The notes below the pieces were generated by a model. It worked only from the letters and a program-made list of their open reading frames with translations, searched no databases and was not told the DNA's origin. Both the position numbers and the translations under genes were made by a program. 64,000 nt of DNA from Cyanoderma ruficeps (Eukaryota > Chordata > Aves > Passeriformes > Timaliidae), in assembly GCA_008694505.1 (NCBI GenBank), contig VZDJ01007755.1, positions 1,565,409-1,629,408 on the forward strand, given 5' to 3'. Shown here in pieces: positions 49,967-62,060 of this stretch. How positions within the stretch are numbered: position 1 is the first letter of the stretch; every line of letters starts with the position of its first letter.

Positions 49967-50211
49967 GCTTGTATTTGTTTATTTTGAATCATCCCAAAGC
50001 AATTTCTCTAAAGGAAGCTGGGGCCTGGAATATCTCCCATTACCACTAACGTGATGATACAATGCACAGAATATACAGTCATTTGTTGGGAAGGATTTTG
50101 AAATACTTAAAAGGCGTTAATCAAAAGCCTTTACATGCTTTTAACTGTGTATCTGCAGCAGCACACCTGTGAGATTTTTATCCTCAACTGGATGGATTTT
50201 CTAGTGTATCT

Positions 50212-50363
50212 NNNNNNNNNNNNNNNNNNNNNNNNNNNNNNNNNNNNNNNNNNNNNNNNNNNNNNNNNNNNNNNNNNNNNNNNNNNNNNNNNNNNNNNNN
50301 NNNNNNNNNNNNNNNNNNNNNNNNNNNNNNNNNNNNNNNNNNNNNNNNNNNNNNNNNNNNNNN
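50212..50363. other. Assembly gap (152 N)
   Basis: A run of undetermined bases. The frames that appear to cross it (50135-50458 plus, 50201-50482 minus) are artefacts. The right edge runs straight into a purine-only A/G tract (about 50364-50392), so a long low-complexity repeat probably stopped assembly here. Confidence 0.98.
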
Positions 50364-50399
50364 AGGGGAAGAAAAAAAAAAGAAAAAAAAAAGTGAAAG
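50364..50399. repeat. Purine (A/G) low-complexity tract at gap edge
   Basis: Starts AGGGGAAG and continues as A-runs of 10 broken by single G, with only one T before the sequence becomes unique again. Its true length is unknown because the gap truncates it. Confidence 0.9.
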
Positions 50400-51700
50400 C
50401 CCACTACACTACTGCCACTTACCATTTGGAGAGAGCCTTTTGTGAACCTTGCTATTAAAAAGGCCATGATAGTAGGAAGCAACTGTAATTTGGCTATGAA
50501 TCACATAGCTATTCACAGGAAGACTCTTAGCAAAGACAAAGGCCCTGCTGTCCTTTATAAACCCATGAATTGCCTTCAGATAAATGCAGCTTGTCCTTCG
50601 ATGTAAAGCTACTCACCGCCATCCAGCCAGCAGTCTCCATTGTTCATCCTAATGAAAATGCACTCTGGAATAAACTGTCTAATTCATTTCAGGGGAGACT
50701 AATTTTTTCCAGCAACTGCATTGTACTGAAAAATTTAAAAATCCCCAGTGAAAGCAGAAACAGGCTTTATTTTTTTTCCCACAAAAAATTTAACCTTTAT
50801 TTGCAAATGGCAAAACCACCTTTTTCTTAAAAAAAACCTCAAATAATAATGGCGTTCCTTTTGTGTGTACTTAGCAGAAAGGTAAATCTCAAAGAGCTTT
50901 CCTCCATATCATCTTTGGGAAGAATCTCTTTTTTTCTGGGTTTTATGCATCTACAAAAGCTTTGAACAAGAGGAAGCAATTTCTTTGGCTGCATTTATCT
51001 TCTTTCAGACTCCTTTCAATTAATATTTGTTTAATATTTGTTAATTGCTACTAAAAATGCTGTATCAGGTAATGTTTTTCATTTACCTACTGAGCTTGGA
51101 ACTGCAGGACAGAAAGTGTATCTATGGATATGCCATTGTAGAGTAGCAACAATAGCTTCGGGCTACAGCTGCTAAAAATAACTTGCTCTGGGCTGCAACT
51201 CAGGCATGAGAGATTCAGACCATTCATAAGAACTGCAATTAAAAGCTTCAAATGCAATGGAAACACCCTCCTCCATCACTCTGGCAATTCCTTTTTGATG
51301 AGTCTAGGCAGTGGAGAAGTTTTCCTTCTATTTTGTGTGTTTACTGTTATAAGAAAGGCACAGCATTTCTTTTGATTTCTTTGCTGGGAACCAATAATTT
51401 TAGAGTAGAAAAAGGGAAGTAGGCATAATTTTAATTTCAGACAGACAGCAAGGAAGAAAAAAAGACAATTTTTCAAGGACAAGCAATGTTAAGGCTGCTG
51501 GCAATTTTTGAAAAAAGCAATTAAAACAGTAGTCTACATAATAAATAAAATCCCTTCATCATTTAAATAAAATGTGGCCTCCTGCATATATTTAATTAGC
51601 ATATTTTTCTTCACAAAGTCTCTGTGGGCATGGTTGACCTACTCTTACCAAAGCACACATCCTTGAAAAGCAGTCCCGCTGAAGTTGAAGAGATTGATCA
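50400..51700. other. Gene-free A+T-rich DNA
   Basis: No gene, RNA or repeat recognised. Frames at 50570-50830 and 51276-51482 have no domain. Confidence 0.6.
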
Positions 51701-52445
51701 TGCAAATAAATCTCTCATCACCTGGGTTTCAGAATAAACACTGCACTGTGACAGTCAGAGGAAGAGTTGAGACCCTGCCTGGCAACCTTGCTGGGAGACT
51801 GGCTGTCAGGGAACCAAGAAAGACCAGAGGCAGCAACTTGTACCACATGCTGGGATGGCTCAGTGGATGGTGACAGGGGGTTCTTTTCCTCTGCTTCCTT
51901 CTTTCTCAAAAAGCAATCCTGAAGGCACGTGGTTGGTGTGACTGGAGCAGCAGCTGACTTGCAGAAGCTTTGGCTACTGACTTTCCAAGGAGAGGTGGAC
52001 AAAGCCCTTTTCCTGCACGCTGAGCAGCACAGGCACCCGTGTGAATGCAGGTTGCTCCTGTTACACCACTGGCAGCAGCATCCCAGGGAAGATGCCAGCC
52101 AGGGACTGTGCTGGGGCTGGTGGGGCACTCAGGCACAGGGGGCAGGCAGAGCAGGAGCTGTGGCACCTGGCCAGCTGTCTGGCTCCATCTCTGCTGCCCA
52201 GGCCACAGCCACTGCCCTGTGCTGGCAGGAAGAGGCTTAAATCAGTTCCACCAGTGCATGATTTATTTTCTCCAGTACTCAGGCTCCCCTTCACCTGTTT
52301 TACCTGTGCTTTGTCCCTTCTCTGCTATTCACAAAGGAGACAGAGCAGCTGGATCGTGGTGGCAGCTGTTGCTCTGCTGTGTTCTTCCTCAGGATATTCT
52401 TTTGGGGTAGGGGAAGGGATCTTCTCTGCTCCATTTTAAGAAGCA
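51701..52445. other. G+C-rich patch, unclassified
   Basis: A compositional island like that at 12.1 kb, with core about 51930-52240. It is rich in CAG/CTG and GGCAGG words and gives at least six overlapping frames on both strands (for example 52041-52439 and 51929-52240 plus, 51718-52128 minus). Because every frame is open together, this reflects a shortage of A+T-rich stop codons and not coding. No domain is visible in any frame. It may be an old retroelement fragment or simply a G+C-rich patch. Confidence 0.45.
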
Positions 52446-55438
52446 GCAGCACAAAGGCTCAACTCTTCCATCAATATCAACAATCTAATCAGGACTGAGA
52501 GTGCCAATAAAAAAAGATTGCTTTTTTCTTTTTTCCAGTTGGAACAAACTGAACAACATCTCTGCCCTGCCTTCATTTTGTTCTGCCCAATTAAAAAAAG
52601 ACCCAACAACTTCCTTATCAACTTGTCTTTGGGTCAAAACATCTCTTCAATCTGGAACAAAATGTTCTGTCCTGTGGCAGACATACAAAAAACAACAGAG
52701 AATGGAGGACTGGCTGCATCTCCACTACTTCTTCCTTCTTCCAGAATCACCAGTGATGGAGATACTTCTGGGACCTGAACTCCAAACTCTAGACCCAGTT
52801 CTCACTGAAGGGGTTCCAATCCCCACCTCCTGTAAAATGGGCCAGCCACTGTGCTATGTCATTCTCCTGCACTTGACAGTGAATGCTTTAGTATTTATAA
52901 AAATATGTTTTAGAGAGGTAAATATTGAGGAAACATATATTGGGATTTTTGTTTTTTTTTTTTCCTGATGGTTAAGGCACTGTTGAGACAAGAGAGTTAT
53001 AGTTCAAATCAACACAGACAGCAGTGAACACAGCTCTCCTATGTTTTGCTTGACATTAATCACGGGACACTCAAAAAGCAGAAGGGACATTGACTGTCCC
53101 TCTGTCAAGCTATGATGACTCCTCAACAGCCTAGCATGTTTACAGCTGAAACTACTTTGCAAATTTGATCCAAGTCCATGTAGATTTTGAGCTGTACAAA
53201 ACCACTTTTTGGCAAATTTTCTATTTGTACTACTTGTAAATTTAAATCCTGTTTTGCTATACTGTTGCACAAGAACAATGACTTATAAGGAGTAATTAAA
53301 AAAAAGCTGTATATTTATTCATATTTTTGTGAAAAATGAATGTGTTTTGCATGTGAAATATTTCCTGTGTTAAATTCCTTCTCACAGTGCTGTTTTCCAT
53401 ACTAATCAGTACTCAGTATATTCAGCATATTCAGACTGATAGATCAGAATGATAGTGGTTTAGTACAGCTACTAAATTATTCATGTGAAAACATATGCTG
53501 CACTAACACTGCCAAAGTGTTTATAAGCAATATGTCTAGGGAAAAAAAATAATAATAAGAAGAGACAAGAATTATCCACAAATTAAAAACAAGAGATCTT
53601 GCAAAATTATCACTAATACGATGTAGTAGCATGCTAATGAAAATTGCTGGTACACCAAAATAGGAGGTAATGTCCACTAGGTAAGAATTAAAATATCATG
53701 TTGGAAAGAGTGCTGTTAAAAAACAGGGATTGGACAAAAGTGAATGTGGCAAATCTGAGGGTTATGTTCATCAGCTGTCTGTATGGTCAAGTAAGGATCA
53801 GGTAGAAGAGCTGTGATATTTACAAGTAAGAAACAGTGGGCAGAAGCAAGGACACTAAGCAATAATGGGATTCACTCAAACTTTCCCTAAGCCAAAGAAA
53901 GCACCAAAACCATAGATCCATGCAGTGTCTGGCCAGTGTGCCAGGATCTCAACACAGAGCCATTTCTGACAATTACATTGCTGATACAGGACAAACAGAC
54001 TCCCTTGCTTATGGCACCACGCAGTCATAACTTTCCTGCCCAGGAACAGTTCTTAGACAGACATGGATTAACTTCCAAAGGAAAAGCACTGCCAGGGTCA
54101 TCTGTTTTTCATAGCTATCATACAGTCAGGGATAACATCTGAGGGTATTTTGTGTTATTTCTAAACTCTTCAATCCATCTTTTACAAGAACTTTTAAGGT
54201 CAGCAGAGAGCAACACGTGCAGCAAACAGATTTACTGGGCAGATTAGCTAAGTGACCTCATAAAGCGAACAAAGCATGCTGCTCTTTCAATCAGCATCTT
54301 TTTAAATCTGTTAACTAACACTGAAACATTTGCTTTGACACGAGAGTTTGCTGCAAGTGTTTCCATGGTAATTCTTGGCCTCTCAACTGTGGGGACAATT
54401 TCAGCTAACTCCAGCAGACAGAATGGCCTTAAGGATATCCTCCCAGATAGCCTTCAGGCTGTTTTCTGCACAGACCCCAGGAAGGGCTGCAATACCGACG
54501 GGGATGAGGAAGAGGGTCAGCACCCTCAGCAGGCTGTGAGCTCCAGACTGATCTTTGGGGTTAACGGCAAGGGGTGCAAATGTTCCTTCCCAGTGGTAAA
54601 TCTATCCCCAAACTGAGATTAAAGACAGGAGACGCAGGATGGTGTTTTCCCAGATTTTCCTGAACTCTGCCTGTAGCTGTACACAGCTCTCACTCAGCAC
54701 AGCATCTGGCTGTGGGCTCCAGCTGTGGGCCTGCAGCTTGTTCTCTGCAGGTCTCTTGGGACCCAGCAGAACCACTGCTCTTGGACAGCCCTCTGCTACG
54801 GACAGCAGGAAGACGTCAGGCCACGCGAGCAAAATCCTTTCTCCTAATCACTGGCTGCCAGCTAATCCTACAACAAAAACTCTCATCCACCTTTCTAAAC
54901 AGCTGAACTGCATTTACTTGAATTGTTCCTTCCAAAACCCCTAAAGTACAACAATTTACAAATAACATCTGGACACTGGTTTGTGCAACTAACATGATTA
55001 TAATTTTTGCACATTTCATACTGCAAACTGCATGTGGTCATGCTTTGACCTTTACCAAGAGGGTTTCAATTTTTTTTTCCAAATTTCTTCTGAACTCAAA
55101 TTTTTGTAACCACTGTGGACCTGCAACTTCTGCATTCTATCGTTTTCGCATTGTTCTCAAACTTATTTTTGCACTTGAGGATTGCAGAAGGAAGAGGAAA
55201 ACTGTGGCTCCAGTAAGACTATAGGCTTCTGAATTTCCTTCTTTGACTGTCTCATTGTGCAGCCACGACCCTCTGCTACTAAAGCAAGGGGTCATCTTTG
55301 CTGTAAGCAGATATACTGGCAGAATAGCTTGATTACAGGCAACAATGCAACACTTACAAAGTCCATGTAACATTAGAAGAGAGCGCAGAGATTTCCTATA
55401 ATTAGGAAGAATTACAAATAATCCTCCAAAATACAAGT
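52446..55438. other. Gene-free DNA
   Basis: No gene recognised. The long plus frame 52501-52968 (155 codons) starts at a non-ATG codon and runs out in a phenylalanine stretch made by the T-run at about 52951-52961. The G+C-richer stretch 54440-54830 gives further mutual-shadow frames. Confidence 0.5.
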
Positions 55439-55969
55439 TTGGACCACTTTGTATCCTGGGCTGCATCAAAAGAAGTGTGGCCAGCAGGCCTAAGGAGGTA
55501 ATTCTCCCTCTCTTCTGAGACCCAACCAGGAGTGCTGTGCAGACTTCTGGTGTCCCCAGCACAGGAAGGACATGGAATCAGTGGAGCAAGTCCAGGGAAA
55601 GGCCACAAAGAGGAGCATCTTCTCTATGAGGACAGGCTGAGGAATTTGGGACTGTCCAGCTTGGAGAAGACAAGGTTGTGTGAACACCTCACAGCAACTT
55701 TCCAGTATCTGAAGGGGGCCTACCAAGAAGGCAGAGAGTGATTCCTCATCAGGAACTGCAGTGATATGACAAGGAGTAAGGGGTATAAACTGAAGAAGGG
55801 GAAGTTTAGGTTAGATATCAGGAAGAAGTTCTTTATTGTGAGAGTGGTAAGATACTGGACAGGTTGCCTGTGGATGTTGTGGATGCCCCAACCCTGACAG
55901 TGTTCAAAGGCAGGCTGAGTGGAGCAAGATCCTCTTTAAAGTTCATTCCAACTCTTTAAGATTCCATGA
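55439..55969 (+). mobile_element. CR1 LINE, longest fragment in the window
   Basis: Plus-strand CR1 reaching further 5' than the other copies. Landmarks in order are 'ctgggctgcatcaaaagaag' near 55456, 'gtggccagcaggcctaagga' near 55477, 'tccccagcacaggaaggaca' near 55552, 'aaaggccacaaagaggagca' near 55599, 'tatgaggacaggctgaggaa' near 55625, 'agcttggagaagacaaggtt' near 55658, 'agttctttattgtgagagtg' near 55827 and 'ctgacagtgttcaaaggcag' near 55895. The end is degenerate (ATTCCATGA, with no ATTCTGTG repeat). Apparent ORFs on both strands here (55137-55726 minus, 55532-55741 plus) are products of this repeat. No reverse transcriptase region remains. Deletions, as in 'actggacaggttgcctgtgg' where other copies have 'ggaacaggttgcccagagaa', mark an old copy. 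Confidence 0.93.
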
Positions 55970-58697
55970 AATACATAAATAACAGGCCTATAAATATTAT
56001 GAATGTAATACCACAGCAATATAAATATTGGATCTGTTTTGCAAAGTATTATGTATGTCATGTATAATGTTATACATCTGCAAGACTATGGAACATGCTA
56101 CGAAAGCAAAAATACTTGTTTGCCATAGCAATGAAGAGAGCAAACATGCCCTTTAATAACATCTATGATGCAGAGTGGCACAGGAATAAGGATCCTCCTT
56201 AACGAACTTTTGAATGTTAATGATATAAATTGTCCCTGCTGTGCCTTTGAGTGGTTTTATAGCTGCTTGTCATCATGAAATACAACACCTCCAAATTTCT
56301 ATCAGCATATTTCATACTGGAGTTACTTCTATGTCCATTGGTTTTTGGTGTGTTGTACTTGCTCTTTCTTTTTGATTCTGTTATTTTGAACAGAGTGAAA
56401 GAAACTCAGAATCAAAGGTCGGGGTCAAGTCATACAAGTATTAAATGTGCACTGCAGAGGGCATTTCCATTTTGTTGTCACAAGGCTGCTGCCAGTTAAC
56501 ACAAAAACACATTGCCCAAGCAGGCTTTACACAGGCAACCTTACAGCTCTCAAAGGTTCCAACTGCAGCTCTCTGTGATGGGATGCTTCTCTTTGTGGGG
56601 TGGGTTACTCACACCCTTCACCTTTGGGCAGGATACTGAGAAGTGACACACAGTAAGGGAAGAGTCAGGAAATGACACCTGACCCACCAAAAGCAAAATG
56701 TGTCCTGACATATTTACCAGCCTGAGCAGAGCCATGGTGTCCTCAAATGGGAGGTTCTTGCTGCTCTGAGTCTAACAAAGGAAGAACAAAGGAAGAAGTA
56801 GTGCCTACTTGGGTCCTCCCATCATTCCAATGCTGGTCCCCAGGAACATATGCCACTCACCCTTCACTCTGATCTCTTTAATTTTACTGGGGGTGGATGA
56901 TCTGTGATTTAATTCTAACCTTCAGAGACAGTCCTGAATAATGTATTTATCTGAGATACAATCAAATATGGCAACCAACAGGACTCTCTGGTTCCCTAAC
57001 AGCTTTCTCTCTCTTTTGTCATTTTATTTTTGGGTTTTTTTCCATTCATCGTGGAAATAGTTTACTTGTGTTATTTTCTTGAAGCAAGGATATTTTTCCT
57101 TTTATTCATCTCTAGACATGAGCTATTACATACTAAATAAATATTGAGTCTTAAGGTGTTAGATGAGAAAAATCTTTTGTAGGCTTCAGTATGAGGTTTG
57201 TATAACTCCTACACAATTCTTAATGCACTTGGAAATTGACTTTTATCTCTGTTTTTAGCCTTCCTATTTAATTTGACTACTTAAATGAAACAAAAATGAA
57301 ACTTACAATGATCTCCAATTGAATATTTGAACCTTCCCATCATGCCAACATAGCTGTCTAAAATAAAGCTAAAGCAACAGGAGGAAATAGGAAAATAAAC
57401 ACACACTTGAAGATGATTATATCTAGAGAAAAGATATGAAAAAAAGCAGCATCATTTTTCAGGAAGTTGTGCACTAAGAAGAGCTGTTACAGACAAAATG
57501 AATTGTTCCTGGTTGAAATGAAGCAAGAATATTTCTGGTTTTGACATGTACCAGAATTTTCTCGCAGGAATGTTTTTACTAGTATCTTTAGAATACAAAT
57601 AATTCTTGTTTCTCATCTGAGAAATATTTTTAGTTTTGCTTTGCTCTCCTTTGTGGTTCCAAGATAACAAAAAATTATGAAAATGCATTTAATTAACTTA
57701 CCATGTATGATATTTTCCACCAGTAAAAGAGACACCAGGAATAACCACACCAAATTCCAGTCATTAATCATATTGCTTTCAGTCCTTTTATCTTACCATT
57801 TATATATTGTCTTAGATTTTGCAGAATTTTAAAGCAGACATACAGTTTTTCATCTACCTGCTAATTTCACATTGAGAGAGTCACTACAGTGACTATAGCA
57901 GCAGTTTTGGTTAATTAGAGCATTCTTGTCAGCTGGGGAAGGTAGGACAGAAATTATTGGGCAAAGTTTCCATATAAAAATGTCCCTGGTGGAGATAAGT
58001 GCAAATAACAATGAGAACCTCAATTCCCTGCTCTAATCCCCTCTTCCTAGGGTTGTTTACCACTGAGAAGGAACTCAGTGGTAAAACAAACAACTGGTTG
58101 TCTGGGAAAACACCAGAAATGCATCAATCTGAGGATGTGCCAATGGAAGCAGAGGATTTGTACTCTTTTCTGCCAGCCTCTGTGGGCTGCTGATGTAGTC
58201 AGCAGGCTCTTGGGAGAAGTGGCTGTGTCACAGTGTCATCTGGGGTGCAGAAAAGTGTGTATTCTTGAAGGTGCTAAACCTCTGAGTTTTGAGTTACAAA
58301 TCAAAATCTAGCCCATGACTCCCGGCATTAAGCTTTTTATTGGTGTCTTGTATTGCACTCCAAAACTATATATTAACATGGTTAAATTATTACCGGATCA
58401 CACTTGGCACTGTATTGGAAATTCTTTCAGCTTGTACTATTCACAATCTTATGAAATCAAAATTGATTCAACATCCACACAGGTAGCCATGTGCACTTAT
58501 GGAGCTTTATACAGGAAAGTGATCTCTAAGCATCCTGTTCGAAGAGATAAAAGGGTACATGTGTGAGTATGCATGCACTTGAACACATTTATGTGTTTGC
58601 ATATAACACAGTATATAATGTGTTCACAAACACAAATGAAAGATGTAAATATTTCCAAAAGTTAGGATTTTCACCACGTTTTGTCTTTCACTGATGA
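55970..58697. other. Gene-free A+T-rich DNA
   Basis: No gene or transposon recognised. Frames at about 56275-56499 and 57452-57688 have no domain. Confidence 0.6.
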
Positions 58698-58723
58698 TTT
58701 TTTTTTTTTTTNNNTTTTTTTTT
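58698..58723. repeat. Poly-T run containing a 3-N gap
   Basis: Fourteen T, NNN at 58712-58714, then nine T. The Ns show that the homopolymer length was not resolved. Confidence 0.97.
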
Positions 58724-61700
58724 GCTAAATGAGCAGTGAAGAATGGTCATGGCACTGGTCAAAAAAAATCACATCCACTTTGAAGTTATTTTAATCTAAG
58801 GAAGTATCTAACGGTGCTTTGGAGAGATGGGGCTACTGAGGGGAGGACCAACACAAATAGAATAGGTAGAATATGAATAAAAAGGAAGACTCATTGAGAG
58901 GGTAAATGCATACAAAAACCTGTCCCTTTCCCAGGAGATGTAGTATCTCTCTCTGTAAAGTGTGAATCCATGGTACTGACAGAGACAGTTATCTTCCTGA
59001 AAACGGAAAGAGTACAACGAAAAAGGCTTTGATAAAAAAATAAAAACACTCTGTCCCCCAAAATATCATAGCCCAAAACAATTCCATGTTTCAACAAATA
59101 TCATGTGTCCTATTTGTCTAAGATTATTTAAGTTTTCATAAGGAATTTCATCCCTAGATATTTCTGTTCAGATCCCTGAAAGTTCAGTCAACGCACATTA
59201 CAAGACAGAACTTGCTTTAAATTCAGACATAAACACCTTATGCAAATTCTTCAAATAAGGGTGAAGAAAGCACCCTTACTTATGACAGAAGCAGGACTTA
59301 CTTAATGATGGACTACTTCAAATATCAGCAAAAAATTAATGAATGAACACAGGGTACATTTTTTTCTCAAATCTGTAATTTCAGGGCTCTGTTTTGTCTT
59401 TGAAACACAACACATGATTAATCTCAGCGTAGGATTTACAAAATCTGCTTTTAGCTATAGGATATACTCAAAAAAGAGGAAGTAAAATGTGTCTTGTGCT
59501 AAACTTAGCAGCTTTGGCAACTAATGCAACTTTATTAATTGGTTCAGTCAAGCGAAATAGTTTGCTAGATAAGTATACAAATTGTTCCTGAGATTTTGAA
59601 TACTACATATCCAGCCAAATGGGCTTTAGGATAAAGAAGCCAGGGTGATTTATTTGTAATCCCTTTAGTTGCTTTTTTATTTGTTCTTTCAGATTGCAGA
59701 GACTAAAGAATATCATACTTACCCAAACCCATGGATTATTTCCATGCAGAAGATTTGACCTTAATGCTCTGTGTGTGTGTGTAATAAAATCAGATGGGTT
59801 CAAATGATCCTGGTAGAGTGACGCATTCTTGATACTGTCTACTTATTTTAAGCATGCAATTCTGGTAACTTATGCCCACTCTGTCTCTGCTAGCACATGA
59901 TGGAGCTCGGGTTGGCCTTTAATAAAGGATGATGACTTTGTATCTTGCATCGTATATTCTTCACCAAGGAGGAACCCAAATTTCAACATCCATTGGGAAC
60001 AGCTTCCTGCCCACTGCAATCCCCTACCTTTTTTCTGCTCAGACCCCAATTCCACTGGCTTCATCTTTCTCATGTCATCATTATGACCCTTAAGAGCCCT
60101 GATCAAAAAACCTCAAGAGGAGCTCTTTGATGAGACCACACTGAGGAAATAAACAGTTCCAATCCCTACATTCCTCTCATTGTTTTTGGGGTGTGTGTGT
60201 AAGGGATGAACTGTGTACCCAGGGCTTTGCAATTAATTTCATGCAGAATGGAATATGAGCTTTTAAAGGAAGAGAGGGAACAGAAACCCGGTTAATCAAA
60301 CAAATAAAACTGGAAATAATGTTGAAAGAATGTAGTTCTATTCTGTGTAATGAGGATGAGGATGTGAATGAAAATGTTTTATGAATGTTTCTATGCACTG
60401 ATTGGAGCACCTAACATGATAATTAACTTTAAAACTTGGTTTTAGCAGAAGTAAGCGAAGATGTTCAAGTCAGAAGCAATCTCAGTCCTAAGAAAGGCAA
60501 GCATCATCTCCCCATGTCTTCTGCAATGTCATATATTGAAAAAGCTATTCTACATTTTAGGTTACACTTTAGAGTGGCTTTTAAACTATTTTACAAAGCA
60601 TTTCAGCATCACTGCTCATATTTCACTGAGTACATGGGACTAGAAAATTAAATGTTTTTCTGGAAGTCACTTCAGGTGGGCAGTGGTCTAGATCTTGTGC
60701 AAGTGCTTTATTGTGTCTCCCCTAGTTGTGAAATTATGGTAATATTGACTATCATTACCTTCTGCTGTCCTATAATTTAATGTGCAAAGATATACTGAAA
60801 ATACATGGAATGGTTAGGATCACCTGTCCACAAGGCTGAGTAGTGAGTACTCCTGTATAAGAATGAGGTGAATGGCTCGCAGTACACACAGACTGATCTA
60901 GCAGATTAACAGTTACTTGAACTTATTTCTGATGCCAAAATACTCAGAACAATGGCACATGCAAAAGCTGCTCAAGGGCACTAGTGGTATCAGGTGCAAG
61001 ATGAAAACAGTCATCATGTTCTCAAACGGTGGAATAAAAATATGTGGCAGGAAAATCAGAAATAATGGCTAATTTTGGATCAAGTCCTCCAGTCTCAATG
61101 TACCTGTGCAATTCCTCCTTATCTTTGCAGAAATATATGAACTAGATGTCTTTTGAATCCCTAATCCTTTTGTTTTCCCCCTGCCAATTTTAAGGAGCTT
61201 TCAAGAGTAGTAATTAGCTAGAACTAAGAAATATCGGACTTTGAACTCCACTGCTGAAAAATTCTAAGTCATCTCTCAGCATTTTTATTCTTACTCTTAC
61301 TCATTTTCTTATATTGGGTCATGTGCTTTTTTTTGAATTATGTAATTATACATAGTAATCCTTCACATAACACAGTTCTCACCGCTCCTTCTGCTAACAT
61401 CTATATTTGTTATTAAAGTGTTAATAATTAGGGATGTGGATCCTAACAATGCATACTAAGGCCATAAGTTTTCTTTTTAGATTCCATGCTCCCGATTAGC
61501 ATTCATTTTATGCCAGATAAAAACTTTTTCCAAGGTTATCTGCTAAAAAGCTCCAGGCACGTCCTACAATTGCTCATTTCCCATGAAGTTCACTACCACT
61601 GTTTTAAATAATTCATAAGTGATCTCTTCCTCTGTTGTAGGGGTTTGATTGTTTGTTCAGGGTTTTTTAAATATTACCTAATGGTACTGGACAAGGACAC

Positions 61701-61843
61701 AGGGATCAACACCAGTCTCAGTAATGCCCCTCAGAAATTGTTCCCGTGTGTTTCAAAGACCTCCAAGACAAATAGATGCAGCTCACTTTTGTACAAATAC
61801 ATACCCTGAGGAATCATCACCTTGCTGTCTTCTGAGCAAGAGC
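58724..61843. other. Gene-free DNA with a short GT run
   Basis: A (GT)6 run lies at 59771-59782 and a shorter one near 60191-60200. Frames on both strands (58808-59097 minus, 59870-60106 minus, 60436-60651 plus) have no domain. No transposon recognised. Confidence 0.6.
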
Positions 61844-62060
61844 AACACAGAACCACAGAATGGTTTGGTTTGGAAGGGACCTTAATGATCATCTAGTTTC
61901 AATCCCACCTACCACAGGCCAGGGACACCTTCCACCAGACCAAGTTGCTGAAAGACTCATGCAACCTAGCCTTGAACACTTCCAAGGATGGCGTATCCAC
62001 AGCTGCTTTGGGCAACCTGTTCCAGCGCCTCACCACCCCTGGAGTGAGGAAATATACTGA
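61844..62060 (-). mobile_element. CR1 LINE, short 3' fragment, minus orientation
   Basis: Complement landmarks are 'cacagaaccacagaatgg' at about 61846, 'tttggaagggaccttaatga' near 61869, 'ccacaggccagggacacctt' near 61912, 'accaagttgctgaaagactc' near 61938, 'accttgaacacttccaagga'-type text near 61967 and 'gggcaacctgttccagcgcc' at about 62010. About 215 bases survive, so it is strongly 5'-truncated. It shares the subtype of the copy at 48428. The plus frame 61860-62060 is an antisense reading of the repeat and not a gene. Confidence 0.93.

Noticed and set aside
50135..50482. Open frames on both strands across the N gap
   Set aside because: They stay open only because undetermined bases translate as X. 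The flanking residues show no domain.
52041..52439. Plus-strand frame of 132 codons with overlapping frames in other phases
   Set aside because: All frames are open together because the patch is G+C-rich and so short of stop codons. No domain, splice pattern or convincing start is seen.
52501..52968. Longest open frame on the plus strand (155 codons)
   Set aside because: Starts at a non-ATG codon, has no domain and ends in a homopolymer-derived phenylalanine run. A second frame overlaps it.
55137..55726. Minus-strand frames of 68-141 codons
   Set aside because: Most lie antisense to the CR1 3' region at 55439-55969 and are by-products of that repeat.
61860..62060. Plus-strand 66-codon frame
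   Set aside because: It is the reverse strand of a CR1 3' fragment.
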